Of a DNA stretch of 64,000 bases, positions 9,464 to 19,477 are shown one piece after another. Position 1 is the first letter of the stretch, and every line of letters starts with the position of its first letter. Origin of the DNA: Paralithodes platypus (lineage: Eukaryota > Arthropoda > Malacostraca > Decapoda > Lithodidae). The position numbers and the translations under genes are program-made. The stretch spans positions 14,772,679 to 14,836,678 of the forward strand of contig CM064571.1 of NCBI GenBank assembly GCA_032716605.1, read 5' to 3'. The notes beneath the pieces are model-generated. The model was not told the DNA's origin, did no database searches, and was given only the letters and a program-made list of their open reading frames with translations.

Positions 9464-9951
9464 TTAACCCTTAATTGGCGGCGCGCAACTTATGTCGTGT
9501 GAAATAAATTTGGACTAAATGGCAGTTCACAACTTATGTCGTGCGCCATTTTCAGCACGTAATGTTGCTGAGAGAGAGAGCTGAGCGGTGTGAGGAGCCT
9601 AGCAACCCTATGACCGCTCACGACCACCGCGGTGGACCAACTGAGGTGCTTCCCACCCTTCCCTCCCCTCTCTCACTCGCTACACAGGGAATTATGTAGG
9701 GAAATTACCTAATTACAGGGTTTTTGCACTCGTGTTGCACGATCGTTGCAAGAGAACCAGCGGTCGTACAAGGATGGTTCGGGTGTCATTGGAAAGCTCT
9801 GTTTACGCCCTTTCAGGGATAGATTCTTGTTTTACACTCTGGGTCTTATTTAGGCATGAAAATGATCACGTAAACAACCCTATCTAGGGTAAAAACACCC
9901 CGCTGGGTGCTACGGTCCGCTAGACCGCCTAGCCCGCTAATAAGGTGTTAA
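9464..9951. mobile_element. Putative TTAA-target MITE
   Basis: TTAA at 9464-9467 is followed by CCCTTAATTGGCGGCG. The other end, read on the minus strand, is TTAA (9948-9951) then CACCTTATTAGCGGGC, so the ends agree imperfectly over about 16 bp. The interior is about 480 bp with no coding. TTAA duplication and CCC-type ends are typical of piggyBac-like elements. It abuts array C. Confidence 0.5.
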
Positions 9952-10220
9952 TTAACCTAACCTAACCTAACCTAACCTACACATTATGAATCGAGAGAAC
10001 TAGCCTATGACATAATTATACAATAAACGAGCATTTCGCCCACATTACACACACGCCATAAACGGGAGGCCATGTATGCAGCACCAAATCCTGCAAATCC
10101 TGTCCTCTGCGCATGCGTGAGAATCTTAGGCCCCTTGGCATGATTTTTTTTTCCTTTATACTATTATATTATCTTAACCTATCCTAACCTAACCTAACTT
10201 AAATTAACCTAACAGTTGAG
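9952..10220 (-). repeat. Interstitial (CCTAA)n blocks
   Basis: cctaa repeats at about 9956-9980 and again, more degenerate, at 10171-10215, i.e. TTAGG on the minus strand. Together with 2671-2740 on the plus strand they lie just inside arrays A and D in mirrored orientation. Confidence 0.7.
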
Positions 10221-10312
10221 CCTAAATACCATAATAAAACTATTAGGGAAAAGGCCGCGCATACGCAGAGGACAGGATTTGGTGCTGCATATACATGGCC
10301 TCACCCATAAAC
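10062..10312. repeat. Inverted repeat of about 55 bp per arm
   Basis: The left arm 'ggccatgtatgcagcaccaa' followed by 'atcctg..atcctgtcctctg' (10069-10115) is matched in reverse by 'cagaggacaggatttggtgc' then 'tgcatatacatggcc' at 10266-10302. The loop of about 150 bp contains CCTAA repeats. No target duplication was identified. It could be a foldback element. Confidence 0.7.
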
Positions 10313-10363
10313 CCTCCACTTAGCTCTCCCCATCCTAATCCTGACTGGTCTCGTCAAATTGCC

Positions 10364-10493
10364 CCATAGCAAAACATGGGGCCGAGCTGTCTCAAATAAT
10401 GGGCCGAGTTGTCTCGCCGTCGTGGCCGAGTTGTCCAAAAGTGGGCCGAGCTGTCCGAGCCGAGTTGTCCCATGGGCCGAGTCGTCCAGTCAC
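10364..10493 (-). repeat. 'ctcggccc' array, copy D (minus orientation)
   Basis: Reverse complement of copy A with the same start (gtgactggacgactcggccc on the minus strand, ending at 10493) and the same inner words 'cggacagctcggccca' and 'ggacaactcggccacgac'. It ends at 'ccatagcaaaacatgg'. Confidence 0.75.
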
Positions 10494-10897
10494 CGTTTAT
10501 ACACATTGGAGGACATGGCCGCAGCCGCGGTGCCACTCCATTCGCGCCTAATCACGATTATATTTCGGTGTATTCTTACTTAAATTTATATCATTTGGGT
10601 TGATTAGGCTACACAATACAATATTACTAAGTAACAGTACACGCATATATATAAATATCATAACATTTGTGAAATATAGGTTCGACCGCGCAAAGCACCA
10701 CGGCTGCGTGAGGGCCAGTAGGAACGTAGAGATATCGAGGGAGGGGTGGGTGGGTGGGGCATCTAGCCTCGTGACCTTGACCAAGAGTCAAGTTCAGAAA
10801 ATATGTGTTCGTCACGGTAATTAATCTGTCGCTCCTCCTCAGAATTATTGAAATGTCTATGTATGCGAATATTTCTTGCTCTACTATTAAACAAATA
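10494..10897. other. Unassigned; contains a 'ggccgcagccg' dispersed repeat
   Basis: The start 'acatggccgcagccgc...attcgcgcctaa' at 10513-10552 is shared with 12417-12455. Overlapping open frames here are short and show no motif. Nothing else is recognised. Confidence 0.4.
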
Positions 10898-11864
10898 AAT
10901 ATTGTAATGCCCTCGAAAATATCCCGCAACCCCAATAATGTACTACCCGAGTTGACGTCAGGTAGAGTGTAAAATAGTCGTTGATGGGTAGTCCAATAAA
11001 CTCATCACGTGAAAACACCACGAGACTATCACCTGGTTCTTACAAATCGGACTAAGGTTACTATACTTTTGTACGTCCGTGGTAGTACAGTGGGTTAGCG
11101 CGCGGGCCTGGTTGACCTATGGTGGTCATGGTCACTAACCAGGGTTCGAACCCCACCCAAGGCATCTCAAAACCTGTGGGTTTTTAGAAGGGTTAAACTC
11201 CCTTCAGAGGTTCGAGCCCCGCGCCAGGCCCCAGGAAAGGTTGACCCTAAGTGGGCCTGGGGAGTTGACAGGACAGAAAAATTCCCTTCACACCCAGCAT
11301 TTCATTGGTGGCAGTCACGGAACGTGATGTGGTAGCTACATAGAGCACCCATCATGCGGACCCTAACAATATTGAGATTTCTGAGGTGATACAGCTACGA
11401 TACCTTACGACCTTAAAGAGGCTAGGGACTAGCCTAGTTAAAGAAGGACGTAATGTAATGCCCTCGAAAATATCCCGCAACCCCAATAATGTACTACCCG
11501 AGTTGACGTCAGGTATAGTGTAAAATAGTCGTTGATGGGAAGTCCAATAAACTCATCACATGAAAACACCACGAGACTATCACCTGGTTCTTACAAATCG
11601 GACTAAGGTTACTATACTTTTGTACGTCCGTGGTAGTACAGTGGGTTAGTGCGCGGGCCTGGTTGACCTATGGTGGTCATGGTCACTAACCAGGGTTCGA
11701 ACCCCACCCAAGGCATCTCAAAACCTGTGGGTTTTTAGGAGGGTTAAACTCCCTTCAGAGGTTCGAGCCCCGCGCCAGGCCCAAGGAAAGGTTGACCCTA
11801 AGTGGGCCTGGGGAGTTGACAGGACAGAAAAATTCCCTTCACACCCAGCGCGCATTTCAAATAT
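10898..11864 (+). mobile_element. TRIM-like miniature LTR retrotransposon with AATAT target duplication
   Basis: Two direct LTRs (10903-11304 and 11454-11859) of the Gypsy LTR family bracket only about 149 bp. Both begin TGTAATGCCC and end TTTCA. The flanks AATAT at 10898-10902 and 11860-11864 are an exact 5-bp duplication. The interior starts with primer-binding-like 'ttggtggcagtcacgg' and ends in a purine-rich 'aaagaaggacg' that could act as a polypurine tract; it has no coding. The LTRs differ at about six bases plus one 4-base indel, so the insertion is fairly young. It would depend on proteins from an autonomous relative. Confidence 0.9.
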
Positions 11865-12416
11865 GTTGTATAATTTCACCTAATATGTAATGTCACAACA
11901 CATCTTAAATTGTAGGCTATAATTATATTCAAATTTATTGCCGATATGTTCTGTTGTCGATTATTCCAGTCCCTGACATACCTCATGATATTTGGTATAT
12001 TACGCCATTTCGCTTTTATTTTGTCTGTATTTGCTTTGTAGTAATTATTCTGCAATGCATATTTACTTTCATTCTTAAAAATAGTCAGGAGAGGTTGTCC
12101 ATATAATGTATATATTTAAAAGTCTGGATCGCCCCTTGTTCATTTTGTGCCACCCCACTATAATGAGAGTGGGTTATCAGACTTTGGGGTAACAGAAAAC
12201 GCAGCTTTAGATTGGAAAATTTCCATATGAGAACGGTCTATTTTCTACTAAGATACATATTTTTATAATATTGTAAAAACGATATACGTAAATGTATATC
12301 ACCAAATTACATTTTACAGCGTGGTAATGGCAATTTGAAACCAGTAGCCTATAATACGTAAAAGATAACCATGAATGCAGACCGTACATTAACATGTTAC
12401 GAAACAAAGGGAGCAC
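11865..12416. other. AT-rich DNA, nothing recognised
   Basis: No open frame with support, no tandem or inverted repeat noticed. Confidence 0.5.
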
Positions 12417-12607
12417 ATGGCCGCAGCCGCTATGCCTTACATTCGCGCCTAAATTAGGCTATTTACGATGTTATGTCGATGTATTTTTACATACATAGGT
12501 TTGGTTAGTTAGTACGATAACATCATGTAAAAGTATATCTAAATCGAATCGTGATTCCTGATTCGGCGCGAATGTCGAGGCATATAGTGGCTGCGGCCAC
12601 GGCCTCT
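12417..12607. repeat. Inverted repeat (putative foldback element)
   Basis: The left arm 'catggccgcagccgctatgc' then 'cttacattcgcgcc' is matched in reverse by 'ggcgcgaatgtcgaggcata' then 'tagtggctgcggccacgg' at 12564-12604. The loop is about 110 bp. Part of the left arm also occurs at 10513-10552, so this is a dispersed family. Confidence 0.65.
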
Positions 12608-13679
12608 CTAGCCTCCAAAAACGAACAGGAACAGTACAGAGCAACATGGGAATCATGGATATTGAGGAGTTGCCGGTCAATGTGTTAATAATAACGGAGG
12701 CATCAACATATAACATAGTAAGGGTAGTGTAATGGTTGAAATAAATGCCATAACAAGTCGGGGTTATCAGCGACATGTGGAAGTTGTTGTGACTGACACC
12801 GCGACGTGAGCATGTGACTCCTGAGTCCTGCGTCCTCCCCGTTTCATTCGGTCATTCCTTCCTCGATCAGCTGCAGTCAGATGAGTGTGGATGGGTGTCG
12901 CCAGCTATATGCAGTATCTTGTTTCGGCTTGATATGGATTGCACGTAAGTTTTTAATTGTGTGTAGGCCTACTTTGTGCTTTCGGCAATTGCATAATTCT
13001 CGAAAGCGTCCTAACTATATATAATGGATTGAATAATGATAGGCTAAACGGAGGGGATACATGTCAACTCGTACCCAGGACAACTCTTACTAGAGACATC
13101 TCGTACCTTCAAAAGACAACTCTTACTCACTTTTTAGACAATTCGTACCAAAGACAGATTGTAGGCCTACTCAATTACCACTCTTATCCAATTCCAAATA
13201 AATATTAAGCCTTTCTAAAAAAAAAATTTTGTTTAGGTCCTAGGCTATAGGCCTAGGCCTATTGTGTGGAGGACTGGAGGTAGGCCTAATGCCTTTTCAT
13301 TGGCATCTCTTTGCCTTTTATTTTATCGCCGAACATATATAAATATATAGCCTACCTACAGAGCTTCGCGATTCACGAGTTTAATATAGGCCTACAGTAT
13401 AATAATAAGGTTTGGTGCTCCATGTTTAAGAAATTAGTTTTTCGCGCGGATATTGTGGATCCGAGACTCGTACAGATGACTGAGCTGAACAACAAACATA
13501 CCAATATAGACCTGTTACCCGTGAGAAGCGGTTGGAATTCATTGTTTTAGAACAGTTCAAGTTAGAAGTCTCGGATATAAGCTGTAACCAATAGTGTGGC
13601 AACTTATATCCCCTATGTTTACATCTGCAAGCTCAACCAATCACAGGCCGCCATGCTCTCCGTCTAGGTACCATAGTGG
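12608..13679. other. Unassigned; degenerate 'gacaactc' repeat at 13062-13195
   Basis: Within 13062-13195 the words 'caactcgtacc', 'gacaactcttac', 'gacatctcgtacc' and 'gacaattcgtacc' recur every 20-30 bp, recalling the unit of arrays A-D with the GGCCC replaced by GTACC. The remainder shows only tagg.ccta words common to this part of the window. Confidence 0.4.
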
Positions 13680-13682
13680 ATG

Positions 13683-13989
13683 TATGGGTGGTGGGAATTA
13701 TAGAAAGGCCAAGGGAAGGGAAAACGGGGCACTACGAGAGAGAGAGAGAAAGATGACAAACGAGATAATGCAGAGGGATATTGGAGAAATGAACAAAAGG
13801 CTGTGGGCAAGGGATGAAGCAGGAGTAGGATACATCGACCCAGACTACAAGCTGAGCCCAGGAGATTTTGCGAGGGATGGAATACACCTTTCAGAAGCAG
13901 GGAAATGGACCGTAGGGGGAAAGATTAGGAGAGCAATAGAAGAAAGTGAGGAACAGAGGAAAGAGTGGCTAGGGAACACGGAAATGTGA
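13683..13989 (+). pseudogene. ORF1 C-terminal fragment with SGNH/GDSL-like block
   Basis: Near the end of the fragment, DGIHLSEAGK at about 13877-13906 matches the block V D-x-x-H signature of SGNH hydrolases. A short VVGIIERP word in a neighbouring frame at about 13689 resembles an earlier strand of the same fold, so a frameshift lies between them. Esterase domains in ORF1 are known from CR1-type LINEs. The catalytic Ser block is not present, so the fragment is truncated. Confidence 0.5.
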
Positions 13990-14273
13990 AGGGAGGGGGG
14001 AAGAGAGGAAGCGGGAGGAGAAAGGGAGGACGAGAAAAAAGAGAAGGGAAGGAAAGAAAAGCGAGAGGGAACTGAGAAGAAGATTGAAAAGGAAGTAGAG
14101 GGAAACGCAGACATGGGAGAAAGAACGGCGGGAGAGGAAGAAGGAGGAGGAGGGGAAAAAAGACAAAAAGAGAAAGGAAGAGAAAGTGGAAGAATAAGGG
14201 GAAAAAAGAGAAGAAGAACAAAGGGAAAGAGCGGGGGGGGGGGGAAACGAGAACCGAGGAATAAAAATAGGAT

Positions 14274-14975
14274 GTGTAAACAAATGGAATGAACAGAGGG
14301 AAAATACAAGACATTGAAGAGATATGGAGTGAGTGGGGAATGGAAATGATAGGAATAACAGAAACACACCTTAGGGGAGAGACAAAATGGGAAGGGGATA
14401 AATATACGTTCATTGGGAGAGGGAGGGAGAAATCAGAAAAGAAAGGGGGAGGGGTAGGGATAATGATTAGGAACAACTCAAACTGGAAAATAGAGAAACT
14501 AAAGGGTAGAGAATCAAAGGAAATGGAGGATATAATGGGAGTGACGCTAGCGAGGATGAATAATCGAAGGGAAGAAAAAATAACAGCAATAGTAGGGTCC
14601 TTCACGGTGGAAGGGGGGAGAAGGGAACGAGAAGAAAACAGAATCAAGTACCAAGGAATACAAGAAATTATAAGGGGTAGGGAGGAAGAGGAGATAATCA
14701 TAATGGGAGACATGAATGCACATATAGGGATACTAGGGGAAAGGATAAACGGGGATGGAGAAACCTTGATCCAATTTGCGGAAGAAAATGATATGGAAAT
14801 ACTGAACCAAACAATGGGAGAGGGGAAGGCGACATGAGTAAGACACGGAGAAGGCCAAAGATCGGCGATAGACTTCATACTAGCGAATGGAAGAGCAAGG
14901 TAAGAGATCCAAAACATGTGGATAGATGAGGAAAATGAAGTGGGGATACAAAGGACCACAAACTCATGGTGATAA
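14274..14975 (+). pseudogene. LINE endonuclease (EEP family), broken
   Basis: Signature words in order: ITETHL (catalytic Glu), GGGVGIMIR, IIIMGDMNAH (GDxNAH) and, after a stop codon at 14835-14837 and a frame change near 14945, a DHKLM word equivalent to the SDH motif. The open part covers 14289-14837. It would nick target DNA for target-primed reverse transcription. Confidence 0.82.
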
Positions 14976-15029
14976 ACTACACAAAGGAATGGAAAAGCAA
15001 AGGAAACACGAGATGGAAGATTAATAGAT

Positions 15030-16692
15030 GGAATCTAAAAAGTGAAAGATGGGTAGAATACTGAGAATACCTGGAAGAAATAGGGGAAAGAAGAGAGGGA
15101 AGCATAGAAGAAATGGACGGAGAGTTGATGATGGACATAAATAGAGCGGCAGAAAGGAGCATAGGAAGAATAAGAAGATGGACAGGAAAAAGAAAACAAA
15201 AACCATGGTGGAATAGGGAAATAAAGCAAGCAAGAAGTGAAAGAAGGGATGCGAACAGAGAAAGGAGAAGGATGATAGAGAGAAATAGGAGGGAACGAGA
15301 AGAAAGACAAGCGGTAAGGGCATACGAGGAGAAAAGGAAGAAGGTAAAAATACTAATACAAGAGGCAATGATAAAACACGAGAAAGAAGAAGTAGAAAAA
15401 ATCAGAAACAAGGGGAAAGAGCGACAAAAGGAATGGTATAGGATGTTAAGGGGTGAGACCGGTAGAGAGGAAGAAAGCGTGGAACTAATAGTGGGAGATA
15501 GAATAATAAAGACAGAAGAAGAAATAAAGATTGAAATAAAACGATACTGGGAGGAAATAGGGGGGGTAAATGAACAAGTGGAGGGGAGGGAATGGAACTT
15601 GGAAATGAGAGAGAGAAGACTACCAGAACAAGATAAGATGGAAATGGAAAGGGAACTCACAATCGAAGAAGTAAGGAGAGGGATCAAAGCGCTACAAAAG
15701 GGAAAGGCGACCGGCCCGGATGGGATACCAAATGAAATGTACATAGAGGGGGGGGGGGGGGGAAGAAATAGCAAGAAGGTTGAAGAAAATGTTTAATGAG
15801 GTAATGGGAAATGAGAGAGTACCAGATAGATGGAATGAAGCGAGAGTAACGCTATTACGCAAAGGAGGGTACAAGAGTAAGGAAATGAAAAGCTACAGGC
15901 CAGTGACAGTGACAAACACAATAGGGAAACTCTTCTGTGGGATATTGAAGGAAAGGATGAATAGAGCCATAGAGGGAAACGGAATAAGTGACGAGCAAAA
16001 TGGGTTCAGAAGAGACAGGAGGGGGACAGATAATATCTATATACTAAGCGAAGTGATAGGGAAAATGAAAAGAGGGAAGAAAACGGGTTACTGTGCATTC
16101 CTGTATATAGAGAAAGCCTATGATAGAGTAAATAAATAGGGAACTGCTGTGGAAAATAATGGCAAGGAGTGGAATACCAGAAAAGTATATAAACATCATA
16201 ACATCGATGTACCAAGGAACAAAGGCGAAGTACGCGCTAGGAAGTATAGAGACGGGATTGGTAGAAAGCAAGAGGGGAGTAAGGCAGGGGTGCGTATTAT
16301 CGCCGTTATTATTTGCGTTATATATGGAAGAAATGACACGGAGGATAAAAAGAGTGGGGGAGGGGATCCAGATAAACAAGGAAAGACTGGGGGTACTCCT
16401 GTTTGCTGATGACGTAGTTCTGATGGCAGAAACTGGAGGAGGGTTGCAGAGACTACTAGAGGAAGCAACGAGATTCGGAGAGGAACTAGAAGTAAGATTT
16501 AGTAAAGAAAAGAGCCAAGTGATGAAAATGAATGGACAACTACAAGAGGACGAGGAATGGACACTGGAAGGAAACAAAATGAAGAAGACAAGAGAGTATA
16601 AATATCTGGGGGTAACAATTACGGAGAAAGGGTTTGAGAAGGCGAAAAGTGAAAAGATTGGACAAATACAACAATGGAATGGGAGATTATGA
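15030..16692 (+). pseudogene. LINE reverse transcriptase, frameshifted, motif A Asp lost
   Basis: Recognised from KGKATGPDGIPNEMY at about 15700, SYRPVTVTNTIGKLF, the GFRRDRRGT fingers, GVRQGCVLSPLLFALY and the catalytic LLFADDVVLMA at about 16399. Motif A reads FLYIEKAYDRV, where F-x-D-x-x-KA(F/Y)D is expected, so the catalytic Asp is replaced by Tyr. A G-run at 15748-15762 shifts the frame, as does a stop at 16137-16139. The strand carries heavy AGA/GAA codon use. Confidence 0.88.
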
Positions 16693-17611
16693 AGTGCGAC
16701 AAGGTTAAGAGCGAATAGTTATGAATTAGTGCGCGGGCTGTGGAAAGGACTAGGAGTACCTGCAATTATGTACGGCTTGGAGGCGGTAGAAACGACAGAG
16801 GCAGAAACGAAGAAACTAGAAACGGTACAGAATAAAATCGGGAGGACAGGATTGGGGGTAAATAAATACGTAGCACAGGAAGCAATCCGAGGGGAGATGG
16901 GGTGGAGTACGTTTGAGGAAAGGATAGGGAAAGCAAAAGGGAAGTACAAAGTGAGGCTAAAGGGGATGGAGGAAGGTAGGTGGCCAAAGAAGGTATACAG
17001 ATGGGCGAGCGAGGAAAGTAAATGGAACAGAGAGTGCAAAAGAAGGTTGGGGAGGATAAATATAAAACAGGACCGTGTGGGAGGGGAATTTAGAAAACGA
17101 AATGGGAGAGAGGAGTGGGTCATACTGGAAAATGGGAGGGGATGTATCAGAGAGATAGAGAAAGGGATAAAAGAGGAGGGAAGGGGTAGAAAATAAAGCC
17201 ACGCTGTCATACTACAGAGAGAAGGAAAAACCAGCTAGAGAGCTTTTCTATGATGGAGGATGGGGATCGAAACTACTGTTTGAAGCAAGGACAGAATCGC
17301 TAGTAACGAATGAGAGAACAAGGAGATGGAATGGAATGGGACCGCACTGCAATCAATGCGAAATGGGAGGAGACCCAATAATAGAGGACGTAGAGCATAT
17401 AATAACGGAATGTACAAGATATGATGAGGAGAGAGACGAGTTGGAGGGATACATGAGGAATAGAGTTGGGGAGAGGGGGTGGGAGGAGGTAAAGCATAGA
17501 GACGATAGAGGGGTAGGGGCGCTGTTGGGGTTAACACAAGAGATGGAAACACAAGACCTGGAGATGATGAAGAAGATACTAGAAAAAATGTGGAGGAAGA
17601 GAAATGGGTAA
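16693..17611 (+). pseudogene. LINE C-terminal region with CCHC-like knuckle
   Basis: A stop at 16690-16692 separates this from the RT, then a thumb/C-terminal region follows (16729-17196), a frame change, and 17336-17611 with C-x2-C (HCNQC at 17345) and later H-x4-C (HIITEC at 17397). This arrangement is common at the end of LINE ORF2 proteins and is thought to help bind the template RNA. Confidence 0.72.
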
Positions 17612-18140
17612 AGGGGGGGGGGGGGAGCGGCGGTGAGGGGGAGGAAGTGAGGGGGGGGGTCTATAACAAAAACAAAACTGTCCCTTAAACTATCCTTCTA
17701 CTCTAAACTTTCCCTCCTACTAACGTTTCTGAGCCAGTACCGATTAAAAGGTCAGCCCTGTGGATCTGCACGGTCTGCGGGCGGGTTCAAAAGAAGAAGA
17801 AGAAGAAGAAGAAATCACTCGTCGACCCGGCGCCCGCTGTTTCAAAATGTAAGAGAAGCACCCCTCTCGTGTTTTATCGCTATTTTAGTCATATTCCGGC
17901 CTAGGCTAATATTGGATAATATTCAAGGACAGTAAGAAGAGTCCTGCAGTAGTCTCCTTGAATGTTAACCGAGTGGTGAGTGGAGGAGCGAGTGAAGGTC
18001 CTGAAGGAGCTCATTCACTCACAAAAATCAGATTTTAATTAGGGCCTAGGCCTACAGTTTTTGGCAGTGTTCACAATTACGGATTTACGGTTACACCTAA
18101 GATCAGGGGGAGGTCCTGTGTAGTGTGTAGACTGTATTAA
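17612..18140. other. LINE 3' UTR and tail, then unassigned DNA
   Basis: G-runs, then 'cagccctgtggatctgcacg' and a (GAA)n tail to about 17812. This is the usual simple-repeat tail of a target-primed insertion. From 17813 to 18140 nothing is recognised. Confidence 0.55.
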
Positions 18141-18345
18141 CAGGGTGTCAATCCACAAAATGTGAATTGTGTTATCATTATGGTTTATTATTTTGTTGTC
18201 ATTAGGCCTATAGCGCGACGGAGCGGCGAGCGCCAAAGGCGCGAGCTCTAAGGGGGTCCGGGGGCATGCCCCCCCGGAAAATTTTGAGAATTTAGGTGTC
18301 TAAAACAGCATTTCCTGCAATCTAAAAGCAATCAAGATTTTTTTT
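18141..18345 (+). mobile_element. hAT-type MITE, 3' truncated
   Basis: Begins CAGGGTGTCAATCCAC, identical in type to the intact copies at 18554-18882 and 28659-29015, and continues through the GC-rich hairpin 'ccgggggcatgcccccccgg' to 'aatctaaaagcaatcaagat', where a T-run replaces the rest. Confidence 0.75.
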
Positions 18346-18545
18346 TTTTTTTCTAGCCTAGCCTAGCCTAGCCTAGGCCTAGGCTATGTGATTGAGGGAG
18401 CCAAAAGGCATAACTGCCTATAGCGAGTGCCGGTTATACTGATGTTTTGGACCGACAGTTAGCCCATCGATCTGTTTAGGCCTAATAGGTCCGGTAGAGC
18501 ATATACATCATTGCTATATATGGCATTAAGAGCTGAAATGTATTA

Positions 18546-18890
18546 TAAGGGAGCAGGATGTCAATCCACAAAATATGAATTGTGTTATCATTATGGTTTA
18601 TTATTTTGTTATCATTATAGCACGACGGAGCGGCGAAGGCGCGAACTCTAGGGGGGTCCGGGGGCATGCCCCCCCCCGGAAATTTTGTGAGAATTTAGGT
18701 GTCTCTAAAACAGCATTTCCTGCAATCTAAAAGCAATCAAGATGGAAATAGGCTATTCCAAAATTGTGTCAATTTACCTTTTTTGTTTCTTAAAAAAAAG
18801 GGGTTGGGGGAGTTTCTGTTATCATTATACAAAAAGTTCATTTGCGTTATCACTAAAAAAAACAGCGTCGTTTGACACCCTGTAAGGGAG
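18546..18890 (+). mobile_element. hAT-type MITE, complete, 8-bp target duplication TAAGGGAG
   Basis: Element 18554-18882 (329 bp). The left end is CAGGATGTCAATCC and the right end TTTGACACCCTG, i.e. inverted CAGGGTGTCA-type termini with one change. The 8-bp flanks TAAGGGAG at 18546-18553 and 18883-18890 are identical. CAGGG-type ends with an 8-bp duplication are diagnostic of the hAT superfamily. No coding; mobilised in trans. Confidence 0.92.
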
Positions 18891-18954
18891 AACAAAACAA
18901 AAACGCTAAAATACATGTATAGGCCTAGGCTACTGTAAAACAATAAGTTTTTCA

Positions 18955-19250
18955 GCCAGCGGGGGGGTGGGGGTGGCAGCCCCCACCCATATACTAGGTT
19001 AGGTTAGGTTAGGTTAAGTTAGGCTAATGGCCTAGGCCTAGCACATAAAAAAAAAAAAAAAAAAAAAAAGTAACCCAACCTGTGGGGGCAGCAGCCCCCA
19101 CCCATATACTAGGTTAGGTTAGGTAAGGTTGTTAGGTTAGGCTAATAGCCTAGAACATTAAAACAAAAAAAAAAAAAAATCGAACCCAACAAGCGGGGGG
19201 GTGGGGGCGGCAGCCCCCACCCATAATACTAGGATAGGTTAGGTTAGGCT
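18955..19250. repeat. Three tandem units of about 115 bp: GC hairpin + TTAGG + poly(A)
   Basis: Each unit has a hairpin 'gggggcggcagcccccaccc', 'ata.tactagg', a run of ttagg units, 'ctaatg/ctaatag' and (in the first two) an A-run. Copies start near 18959, 19079 and 19189. The alternation looks like tandem retroposed or amplified short units. Confidence 0.8.
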
Positions 19251-19477
19251 AATGTCTTCCCAAAGTTGACTATTTTTATAACATGAGATATTAGGCTACG
19301 CACTCCACCCCGTGAAATCCGAGCCAGCTTTCGTCAAAAGTTGGCTCGGGTATTCACAAAATTGGGTTGTATGGGTTTGCAATTTGGGAAAACCCGAGCC
19401 AAGTTTTAATACAAAACGCTATATTGGGAGGTTTGACGTACCTCCCAACCTACCAAATAGGAAAACCTACTATTTGG

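Larger units (their letters stand above)
13680..17812 (+). mobile_element. Decayed non-LTR retrotransposon (LINE), 5' truncated
   Basis: In order: an ORF1 end with an SGNH-esterase-like block, an apurinic-type endonuclease, a reverse transcriptase, a C-terminal CCHC-like knuckle, a 3' untranslated region and a (GAA)n tail at about 17785-17811. The 5' limit is not sharp. The sense strand is extremely purine-rich. Several stops and frameshifts make it inactive. The esterase-type ORF1 points towards the CR1/L2 side of LINE diversity, while a C-terminal CCHC is commoner in other clades, so the clade is left open. Confidence 0.85.

Noticed and set aside
13845..17552. Ser/Phe/Leu/Pro-rich minus-strand frames
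   Set aside because: Complement of the purine-rich LINE; low complexity and no motif.
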